From: Streblospio benedicti
Taxonomy: Eukaryota > Annelida > Polychaeta > Spionida > Spionidae
Assembly: GCA_019095985.1 (NCBI GenBank)
Contig: CM032660.1
Location: 61,002,492-61,066,491, forward strand
Length of the DNA: 64,000 bases
Direction of reading: 5' to 3'
Positions within the stretch are counted from its first letter, which is position 1. The number at the start of each line of letters is the position of its first letter. This document shows, in pieces, positions 11,025 through 22,606 of the stretch. The notes below the pieces were generated by a model, which was given only the letters and a program-made list of their open reading frames with translations, made no database searches and was not told the origin of the DNA. The position numbers and the translations under genes were made by a program.

Positions 11025-11270
11025 TATAGCAGCTATGAATACCTATTTTTCACTGTCCAACAGCTATGAATTGCCATTTTGTGATGCCCAGCAACTATGA
11101 AAACTCAATGTTGGGATAAAGTAGCTATAAAGTACCTCTCTTCGCAATCCAGGCTTCTCATTTCCTTGCTTTTTCTCTCATTTCAACTATTTGGAAGTGG
11201 GGGTGTAATTCTAACGGCAGCTATGAAATACATAGTTTTTGTCATAGCCACTATGAAATAGTTTTTTTAA
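11025..11270. repeat. Degenerate AGCAGCTATGAA tandem repeats
   Basis: About six copies of (C)AGCTATGAA(A/T)-type motifs recur every 40-60 bases. Confidence 0.5.
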
Positions 11271-11564
11271 TGAAAGTTCACTATCAATTGCACACCGAAA
11301 ATATTCGAGGGAAGCATCGTCGCTGTTTGATATCAAGGTAAGTGCCCCACCCCACCCCAAGGATTTGATATAATAATGAGATGTATGACTGCATGACCGT
11401 GTACATACACGACTGACACGACACACTCTGTCTATGAAAAAAAATAGTGAAAAAAAAAGAATGTTAGACAATCACTGCAAGATCATTGTTACATATGATA
11501 ATACATTGTACTAATCTGAGTAGTGGTAAAACATCCATCAAAAAATCTCTAGACATCTACTCAC

Positions 11565-11683
11565 TGGCAAAGTAGACATGGACCGAGTCCACGGTGTAGA
11601 CGGCTCCCAGGTCGACGCCCCACCACGGGGACGTCTGTGTGGCAATCTCCGCATGGGTAGGTGGTAGCCGGGGGCTGTCATGG
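11565..11683 (-). CDS. FTP module 5, WW exon
   Basis: It encodes 'TSPWWGVDLGAVYTVDSVHV'. The acceptor is TTCTGCTGCAG and the donor GTGAGT. Phase is 2 to 1. Confidence 0.9.
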
Positions 11684-11791
11684 CTGCAGCAGAAGGCACG
11701 GATGAGAGAGGAGAGAGAGAGAGAGAAAGAGAATACTACAATATAGTTACAATAATAACACAATTAATCCATTTGAAAGTTGCACACTCAC

Positions 11792-11876
11792 ATGAGGCCG
11801 TCCACAGCTTGTGAAGCTCCTCTGCCTACAAATTGAGAGCTCTGGTACGCTGGCCGCTTGAACGCCAAATTACCGT
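11792..11876 (-). CDS. FTP module 5, N-terminal exon
   Basis: It encodes 'GNLAFKRPAYQSSQFVGRGA' then SQAVDGL, a textbook FTP opening. The acceptor is CACTTTTCAG and the donor GTGAGT. Phase is 1 to 2. Confidence 0.9.
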
Positions 11877-12468
11877 CTGAAAAGTGACGACAGAGTCATG
11901 ACGTCAGAACAACCATAAAATATATAATGATATATAATTCATAACCGTGTTATGAAAGCTATTCCACCCCGTAATTTATACCACCACACTCCAATTAAAA
12001 TTTGATCATTTGGCTCTGGGAAAAGGTCAATTTTCGTGTCCACTTCCACCATAAAGATTGCACTCTATCTTGTGTGACTAATGATTGGTTTGGTCACGTA
12101 TAATTTCAGTGAGCATTTAGAAGCAGGGACTAATCTGATAACCATTTTTATATAGAACAACAGCAGCAGCCAATGGCAGATCGCGTTTTGGAACCACTCA
12201 TGCTACTTAAGGGCCACCCAAAGCCAATTTCATGAACGGCAAAAACCCAATGAAAAAGAAGTATTTTGGTGGATCTGCCTATGGTGGGATGCGGACACAG
12301 TATATAGTCAAAATATACTGTAAGATGAAGGTGCATAGTATAGATAAATTACAATGAAACAATAGGATGAACTACTCATTCTACGTAAAAGAATAACCAT
12401 CCCATTTGAAAATTTACTATCCCTCGCCAGCGACTACCACAACTGTGATTGGTCACCTGCTCCCTCAC

Positions 12469-12711
12469 GCTGCACCATGGTAGTGTACACCTCCACGCTC
12501 TCCAGTGCCAACACGTTGTAGCCAGTCAGCAGGACACCCACATAACGGCCTCTCAATTGCGATTCACATGCCACAGCGAAGGGGACGTTGTGGTCAAATG
12601 TGGCACACGACGTCTTCGAGTCGGCTTCTCTCGATGTTTTGGCGCTGGAGAATGCAGGTGCTTCGAAGGGCTCGTACTCATTGAAAACGTGCACTCTATA
12701 CTGTGATCCAC
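12469..12711 (-). CDS. FTP module 4, C-terminal exon
   Basis: It encodes 'GSQYRVHVFNEYEPFEA' through 'LRGRYVGVLLTGYNVLALES' then VEVYTT. The acceptor is CTTTTTCCAG and the donor GTGAGG. Phase is 1 to 1. Confidence 0.85.
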
Positions 12712-12994
12712 CTGGAAAAAGTTTCTTTCTTTTACCTGTATGGCAGATGATACTGGCAAAAAAGAAATATGAACGCTCCGCATATTTTTAGTCCAAAACT
12801 TAACAGAAATCTTTCTCATTAGTGATTGTTTCTATTCTTGAATGTTTTGGACATTATGCTTTAGATTTTCTACACACGTACATGTGTGTGGACATACACA
12901 CCCGGAAAATACCCAATCTGATTCACATCTTATAACCTTCAAACTCATCTGTATATAGAAAGTTCATCTTCAAAAGTTTAAGTAGATACGCTAC

Positions 12995-13163
12995 CTTCCA
13001 AGTGACACTGCAGCACGTATATGTCCACGCCTCGGCCCGGGTCTGTCCTCTGTAGTTTCAGGTCGCCCATATTGACACAGAGACGTATACTACACTTCCC
13101 AAGGTCCTCTTGCCAAGTGAACATATTGCCCCCACTCTGGGTTACAGAATAACATATTATCGT
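12995..13163 (-). CDS. FTP module 4, WW-type exon
   Basis: It contains 'NMFTWQEDLGKCSIRLCVNM' and ends 'DIYVLQCHLE'. The WW signature is changed to W-x-E-D-L-G. The acceptor ATATTTCCTACAG gives this length; a second acceptor (TAACCCAG) would end it at 13136. Phase is 0 to 1. The N-terminal exon of this module was not found between 13.2 and 17.5 kb. Confidence 0.65.
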
Positions 13164-14046
13164 CTGTAGGAAATATGACTTCAGTTGTAAGTCAGCAGTA
13201 TATCCAGGTTTTCCAAGGAAAACCAATTACTAAAAAAACATTCATGCGGGACATTTATCAAGAATAATGCATTATTGTGGCTCTGAAGGTTTTTTGTTGC
13301 TGTTTTTTTTTTGTTTTTGTATTTTTTTTGACGAAACAAAGATTGCTCTACTTAAACTACTGTTTAGTGCATTATGTTACATATTATCTATTTTGTAAAT
13401 AGTTTGAAAATTTTCCCAGTACCGTAAAAGTACATAAATGATTTTCAGATACAGTAAAAGAGTTCTCATGTGATCATTGAAAAAATAGATTCTTTGTACA
13501 AAAATACTTTTTCATTTGTTAAAGTTTACACTACATAAGGAATGTGGTCATAAAATGTACTTATTATCATGGGCTAAAATCTGTAAGATGACCAGAATAG
13601 TGTGAAACCCTATCGATCGTCATAAATTTAAAAATATATATATAATAATATCATTTGTGTAACACAAATTTTTTGAATTTTAGCGCATCATGCAAGTTGC
13701 AATTTATAAGATATAATACATTAATTAAGGTACAATGGTTATACACTTGCCATTAAAAAACTAAATAAGATACTAGAAGCTTTTATTTCAAACTTAAAAC
13801 AAAACGTACATTAGTGAGAACTCTTCTTAAGGTCTCTACCACAAGTTGGTCACATTATGATTCGTCTAAATTTGGTAATTTGCTGACTATAGGACTTTTC
13901 AAATGCCCAAAATATGTTATTTGGCCAATCAGTTTGTTGTATACAGACATGATGATAAAATTCATGAAATAGTCTTTATAGTAAATTGCTGAAATTCTCT
14001 AATCTGCTCGAAACCCCACTCTGAGTATCAGAAGTCCTGAAGAGAC

Positions 14047-14330
14047 AAGAATTTGGGATTTCAGTGATGCACTGAAAATATGATTTTCATTGGCCAATAA
14101 ATTATCACAGTGGATGCATCAGGTGAATAATACAAGTATTAACCATCAGCATGTGTTGTTGCCCTGGAAACAAATCTGGGCAATCACAATACTGTCAATA
14201 TGTTTGACGCCGATTAAGATTTTCCTCTCAAGACCCCAATGTATCTTTGCGTGCAGTTTGATAATGGAGAGAGCGGGCCATGTTGGCTCTATATTGTGTT
14301 CCTCAATAAAGTGAACGTCAAAAGAGGTCA
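14047..14330 (+). repeat. Dispersed repeat, copy A
   Basis: The run 'GAATTTGGGATTT...TTGGCCA...AATTATCACAG...TGGAT..AT' is repeated in order at 15864-16100, with about 70-75% identity by eye. DNA at 13260-14046 is AT-rich intron with no other feature I can support. Confidence 0.5.
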
Positions 14331-15352
14331 AGTACACATTGGAGTTTTTCGTGGGCGTCTGGGCTTAGGTTATATTATCATTCATGTTCCAATGTCTCAG
14401 ACCTCAATGTAAAGGTAGACACACCTAGTATATATAGCAGTGTGGATGTGTTGCTAGAAAATTGGTTGTTGTTGCTTGTTCACTAAATGATGTTTCCATG
14501 AATATCTGACACTTTTATTGTATATTAATTTGAAGCTTTTACTTAACGTTATTGGTGGGATATTTAAGTCTTGGGATGGATCAGTAAGATTCTGTATGAG
14601 GTAAAGATAATTTTTATTATCGAACACAATGTACACATGTTTTGCGTGTCGGGGGCTGCTACGACGTTTTCCGCGTGCAGTGATAAAAGTACAGTTGTGG
14701 GCACATCAGCACGGGCTGCGTGCGTTATGTTAGACTCGACCACCCAGCCTCGCTTTGACGGGGCCACGTGGTGTCTCGCCAAGTGAGACTGGAATCATAG
14801 TGTCATGTTTGTATTTTTTTTTACCAGAAAGTTGGTATAAGCCGACTGTATCATGTGACATAGTTCAGAGGTCATTGTAGTGCCTACACCATATGAAACG
14901 CATAACGTTCAAAACAGCATGTAAGACGTTCAGAGAAATGCGGCGCACGTATTGTTTGGAGGGATGACGTTTTAATGAACGCGCCACGCTTTACAGCTGG
15001 TCGCCCTGTATTCTCTGAAGCCAACCTCCAACAGGGAATCATAACGTCCTCTTTCAGCGAGACGGACAAATTGCTTTACAAGGAGCCTTGATTTGGAGGT
15101 TGCTCTGAAGCCTGCAGCCATTAACATTATTGTAAACAAGCTAGATATTTTATTGATGGTCTGAATTCTAGGCAATTTAGTATATACGCGTCTTGTCAGT
15201 GCGTATACAACGTGTCCAATAAAATAGATGGTAATCAAAATGGCATGGAATCATGTACAACACCTGGATATGGAATCCAATTGACGTTATCAAGACGGGA
15301 AGAATCGAATCGGTGGTCAACGTATCGAGCAAAGTCTATAACGGTGTGCTAC

Positions 15353-15411
15353 CAGACCAACGTACAGTTCGCTGGAGCTCACTGTACGTTGGTCTGTGTT
15401 GCGCGAGACTA
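15353..15411. repeat. Perfect 15-bp palindrome arms within a dispersed repeat
   Basis: CAGACCAACGTACAG (15353-15367) pairs perfectly with 15382-15396. The block 15375-15411 is repeated, inverted, at 49491-49527 with one mismatch. Confidence 0.75.
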
Positions 15412-15863
15412 GCGTTATGGGTGCGTCAGCACGGGGAATGGTTTTCATTGACGTGGCCGTGCGATCAGCGTGCATCGAACGTGGGTTGTACTCGGGTATA
15501 ACTTACGCTCTACGCACCGTGTGATTACTAAAGTAAGGCAAACGTACGTTCATGGTACAGAGAACACACCGCGCCGGCACTGTACCGGTGCTGGCAACAT
15601 GCGGCTAAATCCTTTGTGATTACATATTTGCGTAATGTCGCCGCACTGCCTCCTTACGGTCAGACCATGACGTAGGGTGGCCGTAGAAGTTTGGCATGAC
15701 AAACTTCTTCTGCGGCCACCGTACGGCCTTGAAAAAACGTACGTTTGCTGCACCGTACACTCACGGATCCTCACGTTTTCTATGCGTTTTTAGCAGTGGA
15801 CTGGCTGTAGACCCACCTTGCGGTGTAATGTGCCCTATGCATTATGGGTAACCATGATATGAA

Positions 15864-16100
15864 TTTGGGATTTATGCAATGCAGTGAGATTAAAATTTAC
15901 GTTGGCCAGTGAATCCAGTGAATTATCACAGCCGGTGGATCATGTGAAATTTACAAGTATCAGACATAAAGATGTGTTACCATGGAAACCAACCAGGGCG
16001 ATCACCATGTTGTGTGACGCTGATGCAGATTTTTGCTCTGCAGACATCAACATGATGGCGATCAGAGATATGTGCCCGTTTCTATGGCATCGTTTGTAAA
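15864..16100 (+). repeat. Dispersed repeat, copy B
   Basis: Partner of the 14.05-kb copy: it shares 'GAATTTGGGATTT', 'GAATTATCACAG' and the 'TG(C/T)TACCATGGAAAC'-like stretch in the same order. Confidence 0.5.
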
Positions 16101-16289
16101 CTCACAAAATATATGGATAAAACGTTTGCATAGGACTCTCAATTTGCAATCTATAGTAACATATGATATAAATGTACCTCATTTTGATCGATTTGATATG
16201 TATTGCCAGAATATTTATTGTTAACGCATTTGTTGCCACATGAACACAATTATTAGTCTCGTATAGTCGTACTGTGAACAAAGTGGGTT

Positions 16290-16570
16290 TCACTACCCAC
16301 GTGAAACTACGTGACCTGCCGTATTCACATGGCCGGCAGGGCGGGTTCCGTGGCTCGCACTACGCACAAGCGCGTAGGCGCAGCTTAATGGCTCCAACTC
16401 CTCGGGGTCGACCTACTCCTCGTTGTGTATGTTATGACGACCACGTACACCTCACACCCGGGTCCCTACCAGGTGCTGTGTGAGTGGTGTGCAGACCCTA
16501 GTCTCACTGAAGGCATCCCGCCGGAGGACTTCACACCAGTGCTGACACGCGTCCTCCCTGATCACGCTAT
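16290..16570 (+). repeat. Dispersed repeat shared with 60.7-60.98 kb
   Basis: Segments such as GTTGTGTATGTTATG, CCACGTACACC, CACACCCGGG and GGAGGACTT occur in the same order and spacing at 60840-60960. CpG-rich DNA from 15.4 to 16.5 kb also holds small hairpins, for example near 15672-15718. Confidence 0.5.
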
Positions 16571-17708
16571 ACGCGGGTTACAAGGTCCACGCAGAGAGAG
16601 ATGAGGTAGCCACCAACTAAGCCTCGAAGATGGTGGAATGGGAGGATATTCTCAACGGCAGAAGAGGTTGCCGGCCCTACCTGTGCTGTCCGAACCAGCA
16701 AGCTCAAGTCTAAAGCCCTAATGGCTACCTCAGTACTGGTGGTAGTGTACTGAGTCACTAATCCTACAAGTGGCCATAGTGAACAAAACAACCTAACAGG
16801 TGTGTGTAACATGGGATCTTAATACCTAGTCCAGTGCAACTTATTATTAGGTAGCCCTACTTTATACTCTGCAGTTACCTGTGTAACTGCGCACTGGACA
16901 CCCTAACAGAACTATGGGTTTTGTCACAGTACATCAGTCGCTCAGTCAGTGAGATATTGAAGAAATATATCATGGTTTTGAGGTCAATATGCATTGATTC
17001 AATGGGTGAATGTGGTGAATATTGTCCGAACGTGCGATTTTTAGTGTAACTAATTATACTGTTTGTATCATGAATAATGGAACGCAGGGTGAAATCAGAT
17101 TACTTTCTTTGACTCTCCCTGTAGTCGTGCTTTTTGCACTTCAGATAACTGGACGCAACACACACCACCCAGTTTGCAATTTATGGTGGAATGCACGTAG
17201 AAATGAAGCATCTTTATCCACGTGGATATTTGGTGAAAAAAGGGTGGAGCCAACAACAATTTTACACGTGAATTGGTTGTGGAAATATGGGCTAGTCCTT
17301 TTTACGTGGATAGGATGGTGGAAATATGGGGGTATTTCTACGTGGATTATCCACTTTATAGATATTTCCACCATCGGTTCGAAATGATCAGAGATGTCAT
17401 TTTGCAAGATGTTTTTCTGTCACTTCCCACCATACTACAATAATACCATAGCATCAGGCAATCAAAACCAACATAAATCATACAAAAATATACATTATGA
17501 TGCTCACATTCAATGATATCCAATACGCAACCGGCTTGCCGTCCAGAAACGTCCACTCAAACAGACTTGGCACATTTCAGCGTAGAATATTGTGTGATAC
17601 ATAGGGCGCAGGCGTAATTTGCTTGACATCTGATACTCAGAGTGGTAAGCCCTGTATCTTACACAAAACTCGTTAAGAAACATGGAATTATAAGAAAAAA
17701 CGCTTTAC

Positions 17709-17852
17709 CTCAATGGTTCTTTCCAAACAGCCTGACACATGGTTGACGTCATAGGAGAGGATGTGTGGACATTGTGAGCTATAATCTTGGCTCTTGTCAT
17801 GTTCTTTGTGAAAACGACACTCCGTATCTTGAAGCCAAAATACAACACACTA
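17709..17852 (-). CDS. Possible FTP3 C-half exon (uncertain)
   Basis: The frame reads 'VVFTKNMTRAKIIAHNVH' to 'TMCQAVWKEPL', ending at a GTAAAG donor in phase 2. Its cysteine near a phase-2 end is shared with the two clear FTP C-half first parts. The acceptor is unclear and I could not fit its phase to the MAM exon. A further scrap near 17520-17580 ('CLSGRFWTASR' in one frame, 'GCVLDIIE' in another) may be the second part, or a decayed one. Confidence 0.35.
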
Positions 17853-18377
17853 TAAATCACAATCATGCACACATTGTCATAGTTTGAATGTTTTGGGTAA
17901 GATTGATCATCAGAATATACGAATTGCATAAATACAGAACTATCATGCATTTTATTTGCTTATCCTTTCATCATGATGCAGTGGCGTATACTCTCACCAC
18001 CGTACTTTGAAATATATCCTTTCGTATTCAAGCACCATTTTATCAATATAGATGTTGTATTCAATTTTTCTCACTATACTTGTATGCATGTACCTGCAAT
18101 TCTCTTTGCTTTCAGGCTTTTCTAAAATCTTTACTTGTATTTTCAAAACTCGGTCATTATCAATTCCAATAGGTTCCACAAAAATAATGGTATAAGAAAG
18201 AAAAACTCATAATATTTAATTTCATGGCACGTTCAATAGTGTTGACATATAAAACATATGTCCACTGCCCCTCCACCACAATCTGTAGCCATGGGCAAGA
18301 ATTATGAAATCATACCAGGAGATTTAGATTTTCCATAAAAGGGATTGTAACCAAGCGGTGATCATCCATGGGTCTTA

Positions 18378-18552
18378 GGCAGATCCAGGGGGCGCAGGGG
18401 CATGCGCCCTACCCCCATTTTCCCACCAAAATACTTCATTTTCGTAAGGTTTTTGGCATGTCTACCATCGATTGCTCATACGAAACATATGAAATCCATT
18501 TAAGTGCGGCCCCCCCCCACCTTTTTCTAAAAAGCTGGATCTGTCTCATGTG
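18378..18552 (+). repeat. GGCAGATCC short-element family, main copy
   Basis: It starts GGCAGATCCAGGGG, contains TTTTTGGCATGT and a C-run, and ends CTGGATCTG. Its ends are thus inverted (AGATCCAG/CTGGATCT). Related copies: 7176-7316, 56025-56200, and fragments at 12270-12290 and 62856-62890. Confidence 0.6.
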
Positions 18553-18776
18553 TGCAAAAGCTTGCTCAGGTACAAAAAAAAACTATTAAAATCCCATTTT
18601 TGGAGGAAATAAAAGGGTGAAGTCTACTGCGCTCTGCTGCTCCCACATAAGTCTTCCAGTGATGGGTGATCAAGCGAAGAGGACATTGTGGTTATGCTCA
18701 AATACACATGCCAGAGGTAGACACACACCATGGCCTCCTCCATTACACTCTAAGCAATGAGGACGTTGTGACTGAC

Positions 18777-18938
18777 CTGGAGGCGGAATGCACGAGGTGA
18801 TGCTGACGTCGTCAATGGCCATGCTGCTGTGGCCGCGGACGGCCTGCCCTGCAGGCGGCGTGTACGAGAAGGCGAGGATCGTGGAGCTCGGGCGAGCAGT
18901 GTTCACTGACACACGCTGCCAGGACGGCGTGCTCGTAT
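18777..18938 (-). CDS. MAM domain, exon c
   Basis: It encodes 'PSWQRVSVN' and 'SSMAIDDVSITSC', the MAM closing signature 'W..V.V...AIDDV.I..C'. The donor is GTCAGT. Phase is 1 to 1, so the whole MAM unit is a symmetric 1-1 module. Confidence 0.9.
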
Positions 18939-19264
18939 CTGCAAAGGGCAATCAAAGTGCTTTGTTTTGAATATATGCAAGGTACTTGTACATGTGTACT
19001 TATGTATTCACGAGAGAAACAACTACGCCAATTTTGCCTGATGGATTATTTATCAACTTTTTAGTGAATCAAAATAGTCTACTAGTCTATGTCAAAGAGA
19101 ACAGTATGGCATCCTTGACCAGATGAAGGGAAGGCCAATGCCAATATATATGCATCATTCAAGGACAACCTTCAGTTAAATTTTCAATAGCTTGGGTTTA
19201 TCATTGCTAAATTAGAAAATTAAAACAAACGTTCCAATTTAACTGACTGTGGCCCAGTACTCAC

Positions 19265-19483
19265 TCTGCTGAGGTGGTTCAGAATAGACCACAGAGAAGT
19301 GGTCAAGTTCCTGTCCTGGTGCTCCTTCCAGCACTGAGAAGTGCCCCATCAGTGGCGGGTGGCTGTATCGGTACATCCAGAACTCCACTGAGAATGGCCC
19401 TGGACCTAGGACGCTCAAGTCTGGTGTCACAGTGACAAACTCAGTGTCAGTCTCTGCTGTGAACTTGGCTTCCAGGTACCATG
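19265..19483 (-). CDS. MAM domain, exon b
   Basis: It encodes 'AWYLEAKFTAE', 'GPFSVEFWMYRY' and 'MGHFSVLEG', matching the MAM pattern 'YLEA...L.F.Y.M.G...G.L.V'. The acceptor is CACTGTTTTCAG and the donor GTGAGT. Phase is 1 to 1. Confidence 0.9.
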
Positions 19484-19917
19484 CTGAAAACAGTGACATG
19501 AGACAAAGACAATCAGTTATTGATTATAAAAAAACAGCTAAAACGCATTCCCATTATATCAACTGGTAGAAATCTAAATGATTCTTGACATTTAGCTGAC
19601 CATTCACTTCAGCATTTTTGTTTGTCCAGTACATTTACACATTTGCCATTTTTGCTGTGCTTCACTCTTACCAACCATAGTTTCAAGGTAAGACAGCAGC
19701 CTTACACTAGCTACACACTACTATTGAGTAAACGTTGGTAGACAGTTTTACATGCAGCTGACCATTCCCCACAATACGTAGTCTATTTTGCTGGTGGTAA
19801 ATTGACGCATCCACACCTTTATCATTTTTACATCCAACTTCAGACTTACCTACCATAATTTCAAACTAAGACAATGCCATCTTTAACACGACTGTTGAGT
19901 AGAGGTTTCAGACTCAC

Positions 19918-20073
19918 CGTTGGGGTCATTGTGAGTGTGGTCAGAGGGTGGGGAGTTGGCGGATGCTGCGTCCACTCCACGCGAAATCTGCCACGGGCTG
20001 GTGCCAATGGTCTTAAACACACAGCCCAGAGGGGGTGATGCATGATTAGATACATCGAACGTGCACAGTGAGG
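19918..20073 (-). CDS. MAM domain, exon a
   Basis: The translation has 'SLCTFDVSNHASPP' and 'SPWQISRGVDAASANSPPSD', then HTHNDPNG. This is the start of a MAM domain (C-x-F-[DE], 'W', 'DHT'). The acceptor is TACCATTGCAG and the donor GTGAGT. Phase is 1 to 1. Confidence 0.85.
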
Positions 20074-20145
20074 CTGCAATGGTAAACTACCAATCCAAAA
20101 GTGAACACAAAGATGCAGCATACTGCTATTGATTCATATGTCCAG

Positions 20146-20250
20146 TTTGGTATTCATATGATTAATTATGACAAGCAATTCAAAGTGGTTTGCACTGGTG
20201 AGAATTATAACACACCAATGACCATGAAAGAAGTAAAACTACTTACTGGC
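20146..20250 (+). other. Antisense FTP-C-half-like segment
   Basis: On the plus strand, inside the intron between the FTP3 WW exon and the MAM domain, an open frame reads 'FKVVCTGENYNTPMTMKEVK' followed by LLTG. This resembles an FTP closing strand. It is preceded by CATATGTCCAG and followed by the donor-like GTACGTAC. It could be an inverted exon, an antisense exon, or chance. Confidence 0.35.
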
Positions 20251-20425
20251 GTACGTACAGTTCACTGGGGTAAGCAACTCTTTTGGTGGTGGTTGAAATG
20301 CTGCAATACAAAATACATTGTACAATTTTGGCACATCTATCACATCTACCACATAAGTAATGTAGTGCGTGCAGTGTACGCCACATTCAGAATCATGCTA
20401 CTATTATGTTGCCTGCCCCACGTAC

Positions 20426-20547
20426 GTGAGCGAGGTAGACTGGTGATCTGCCGTGGCCTGACAGAGACGCGTGTCACCCGCACCTGGCGACCCAGATCCA
20501 CCACCCACCACGGCCGGGGCTCACGGTGGGTGCTACTCCACGAAGAG
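20426..20547 (-). CDS. FTP module 3, WW exon
   Basis: It contains 'REPRPWWVVDLGRQVRVTRV'. The acceptor is GTATTTTACAG and the donor GTACGT. Phase is 2 to 1. No FTP C-half follows on this strand; the next in-phase exon begins a MAM domain. Confidence 0.85.
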
Positions 20548-20783
20548 CTGTAAAATACACACACTCAAAAGCTGAAAGTTGGCCATACAAACTTAATTTA
20601 AGTGGTTTAGTTTGATATTGTATTTATTCTGTTGATGGTGCTAATTGACTGGCAGGATGAACTGTGTGACAGGACTCATAAATACCAATATTTCAGATTC
20701 CTTTGCTGGGTAAACAGGGCTTTTTCACGATTGATGATGACTTTCATGACACAATAAGAAAAAACATTCTACGGAAATTGTAC

Positions 20784-20871
20784 CTCGTTCCATCCACAGC
20801 GAATATCGGGCCTCTGAGGTCCGCTGTGGAGCTTTGGTAGGTGTGCCACTTCTGATAGGCTACATTGGGCT
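20784..20871 (-). CDS. FTP module 3, N-terminal exon
   Basis: The exon reads 'PNVAYQKWHTYQSS' to 'GPIFAVDGT'. It is 88 bases long, exactly as in FTP modules 6 and 7. The acceptor is ATGCCTTCCAG and the donor GTACAA. Phase is 1 to 2. Confidence 0.85.
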
Positions 20872-21161
20872 CTGGAAGGCATGAACGCTGGGCAATACTG
20901 TAGTTATTCTAGCGCAAACTTATCACTACAATATTATATCACACATGGAAATTTTCTCTAACACAACGTAAAACACATTATTTCAATATCTCTGTGAGTG
21001 TTTATGTTAAAACAAGTGAGGAACGTGACCAATTCTAATAGTACAGTGAGTTACTTTCACGAATTCTGTTCTTTTTTAAATATTACCCCCACATCACATA
21101 TACATGTATACCTTGATTATAAACATAGGAATTGACATCAAGCGCCTATACGCGTACGTAC

Positions 21162-21271
21162 CTCTGGCATGAACCTGAACCTCTGAGAAAGTGAACTTGC
21201 GATACTCGTCTGTATCACGGAGAAAAACATAGCGCCCCGTCACGCCGCTGGGTTTGCACCGAATGCAAAAT
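21162..21271 (-). CDS. FTP module 2, C-half part 2
   Basis: It encodes 'FCIRCKPSGVTGRYVFLRD' and 'FTFSEVQVHAR', the 'GRYV...EVxV' end of an FTP domain. The acceptor is TTGGCTCACAG and the donor GTACGT. Phase is 2 to 1. Confidence 0.85.
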
Positions 21272-21599
21272 CTGTGAGCCAACAATGGTGAAACTGACAT
21301 TGATGAGCTTGGTCTAATATGTATTCATTTAGCAATTATCCAATAGTGTACTCAAATGATGTTTGCTTGGGTTGATGAGGTTTAGACTACTTTTTTCATG
21401 ATTTAGTGATCACTTGTTTCTAGTTAGTGTTTATAACTTTTGCCTTAATATGTGTTTGATATTTGCTGGTTGATACATTAAAAAAGTTGTTCAACTCTCA
21501 AATAGTTTGTTATTTTCTCATCTTTCACTAAACATTTTGAAGTTATGCCGCTCAAAACAAGATTCATAGGTCAATTACATTAAATTTGGCTTTTCATAG

Positions 21600-22000
21600 A
21601 AATTGACATCTTATCATTAAAAAGGTCAGGATAAAGTCAAATCATTGGAAGCTTATAAAGAATCACTTCCATGTCTCCATAAACTATAAAATTGATATGC
21701 TCCAGTCATCTAATGTCAAATACTAAGAATCTTGTGATTTTTCAGAATTCATAGTGCCCATCGTTGATTTGAAGGTCAAGATGAGGTCAAATCTTTTTGA
21801 AAGTATCATAAATGAATTTCATGTACCTAAAATAAATATTAGAAATGGTGTATTATACATGTTTGTATGTCACATATTAAGAAAAGGTGTATTTTTGTTA
21901 GAACAGTGGCAGCCATTTTGGATTTTGGCCTCTCACGCATTCTGCCCAGACTTTTGCGAGGGGTATCCCCGCTCAACTCTGTTTCAGAGCTTAAATCAAT
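21600..22000 (+). repeat. AGCCATTTTGGATTTT repeat-family copy
   Basis: It shares 'GATTTGAAGGTCAA(G/A)ATGAGG', 'TATACATG(T/C)TTGTA' and 'GCCATTTTGGATTTT' with 44165-44345 in the same order. The last motif also links it to the array at 34.4-35.4 kb. Confidence 0.55.
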
Positions 22001-22470
22001 CAATAAACCTTTTCAGTCTCTCCGCGGTCACGAAAGTGCCCCAAATGACCCAACTATTATATACAATTCTAGAATTGAATTCTTTTAATGTTTGAATTGT
22101 TATTGATTGAATGATTGATTGATATTCTTCAGGAACTAATGTTCCTAGGATAGCACATGAAAGCGTACATATATATATATATATATATATATATGTAATG
22201 CTTATTTCCAATGTGGTCCTTGTTTGTTTGGCAGGTTAGGTAACCAACTGTGGAGGGATCCATCAGTTTTCTAGTACAAATATTTCTATAGTATTTTCAA
22301 AATCAAATTATTCAAAATATATACTCCCTATATTTCCTCTAACATTATTTCTATATCTAGTTATTTGTGTATTATTCTATGTGAATAATATGTCATCTTG
22401 TAAAACAGTTCTGTAAATAAACCAAAACCTACTACGTTTTTATAGCATTGCATACATGAAATTGACTTAC

Positions 22471-22606
22471 TTCTCTCTTGCATTAATATCAAAGCCAGTA
22501 CAGTAGTCACGAAAGCGCAGTCCCTCCGGTGCTCGTACATTAAACTCATCTTGTCGGTTCGGGATATAGTGACGCAGAACCAGAAGCTGTCCATCATACT
22601 TGAAGG
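22471..22606 (-). CDS. FTP module 2, C-half part 1
   Basis: The translation begins 'FKYDGQLLVLRHYIPNRQDE' and ends 'FRDYCTGFDINARE'. The donor is GTAAGT and phase is 1 to 2. The intron after it holds repeat DNA and an (AT)n tract near 22168-22196. Confidence 0.7.

Noticed and set aside
17022-17387. 121-residue plus-strand frame
   Set aside because: It is built from short tandem repeats of TACGTGGAT(A)GGTGGAAATATGG type, not a gene.
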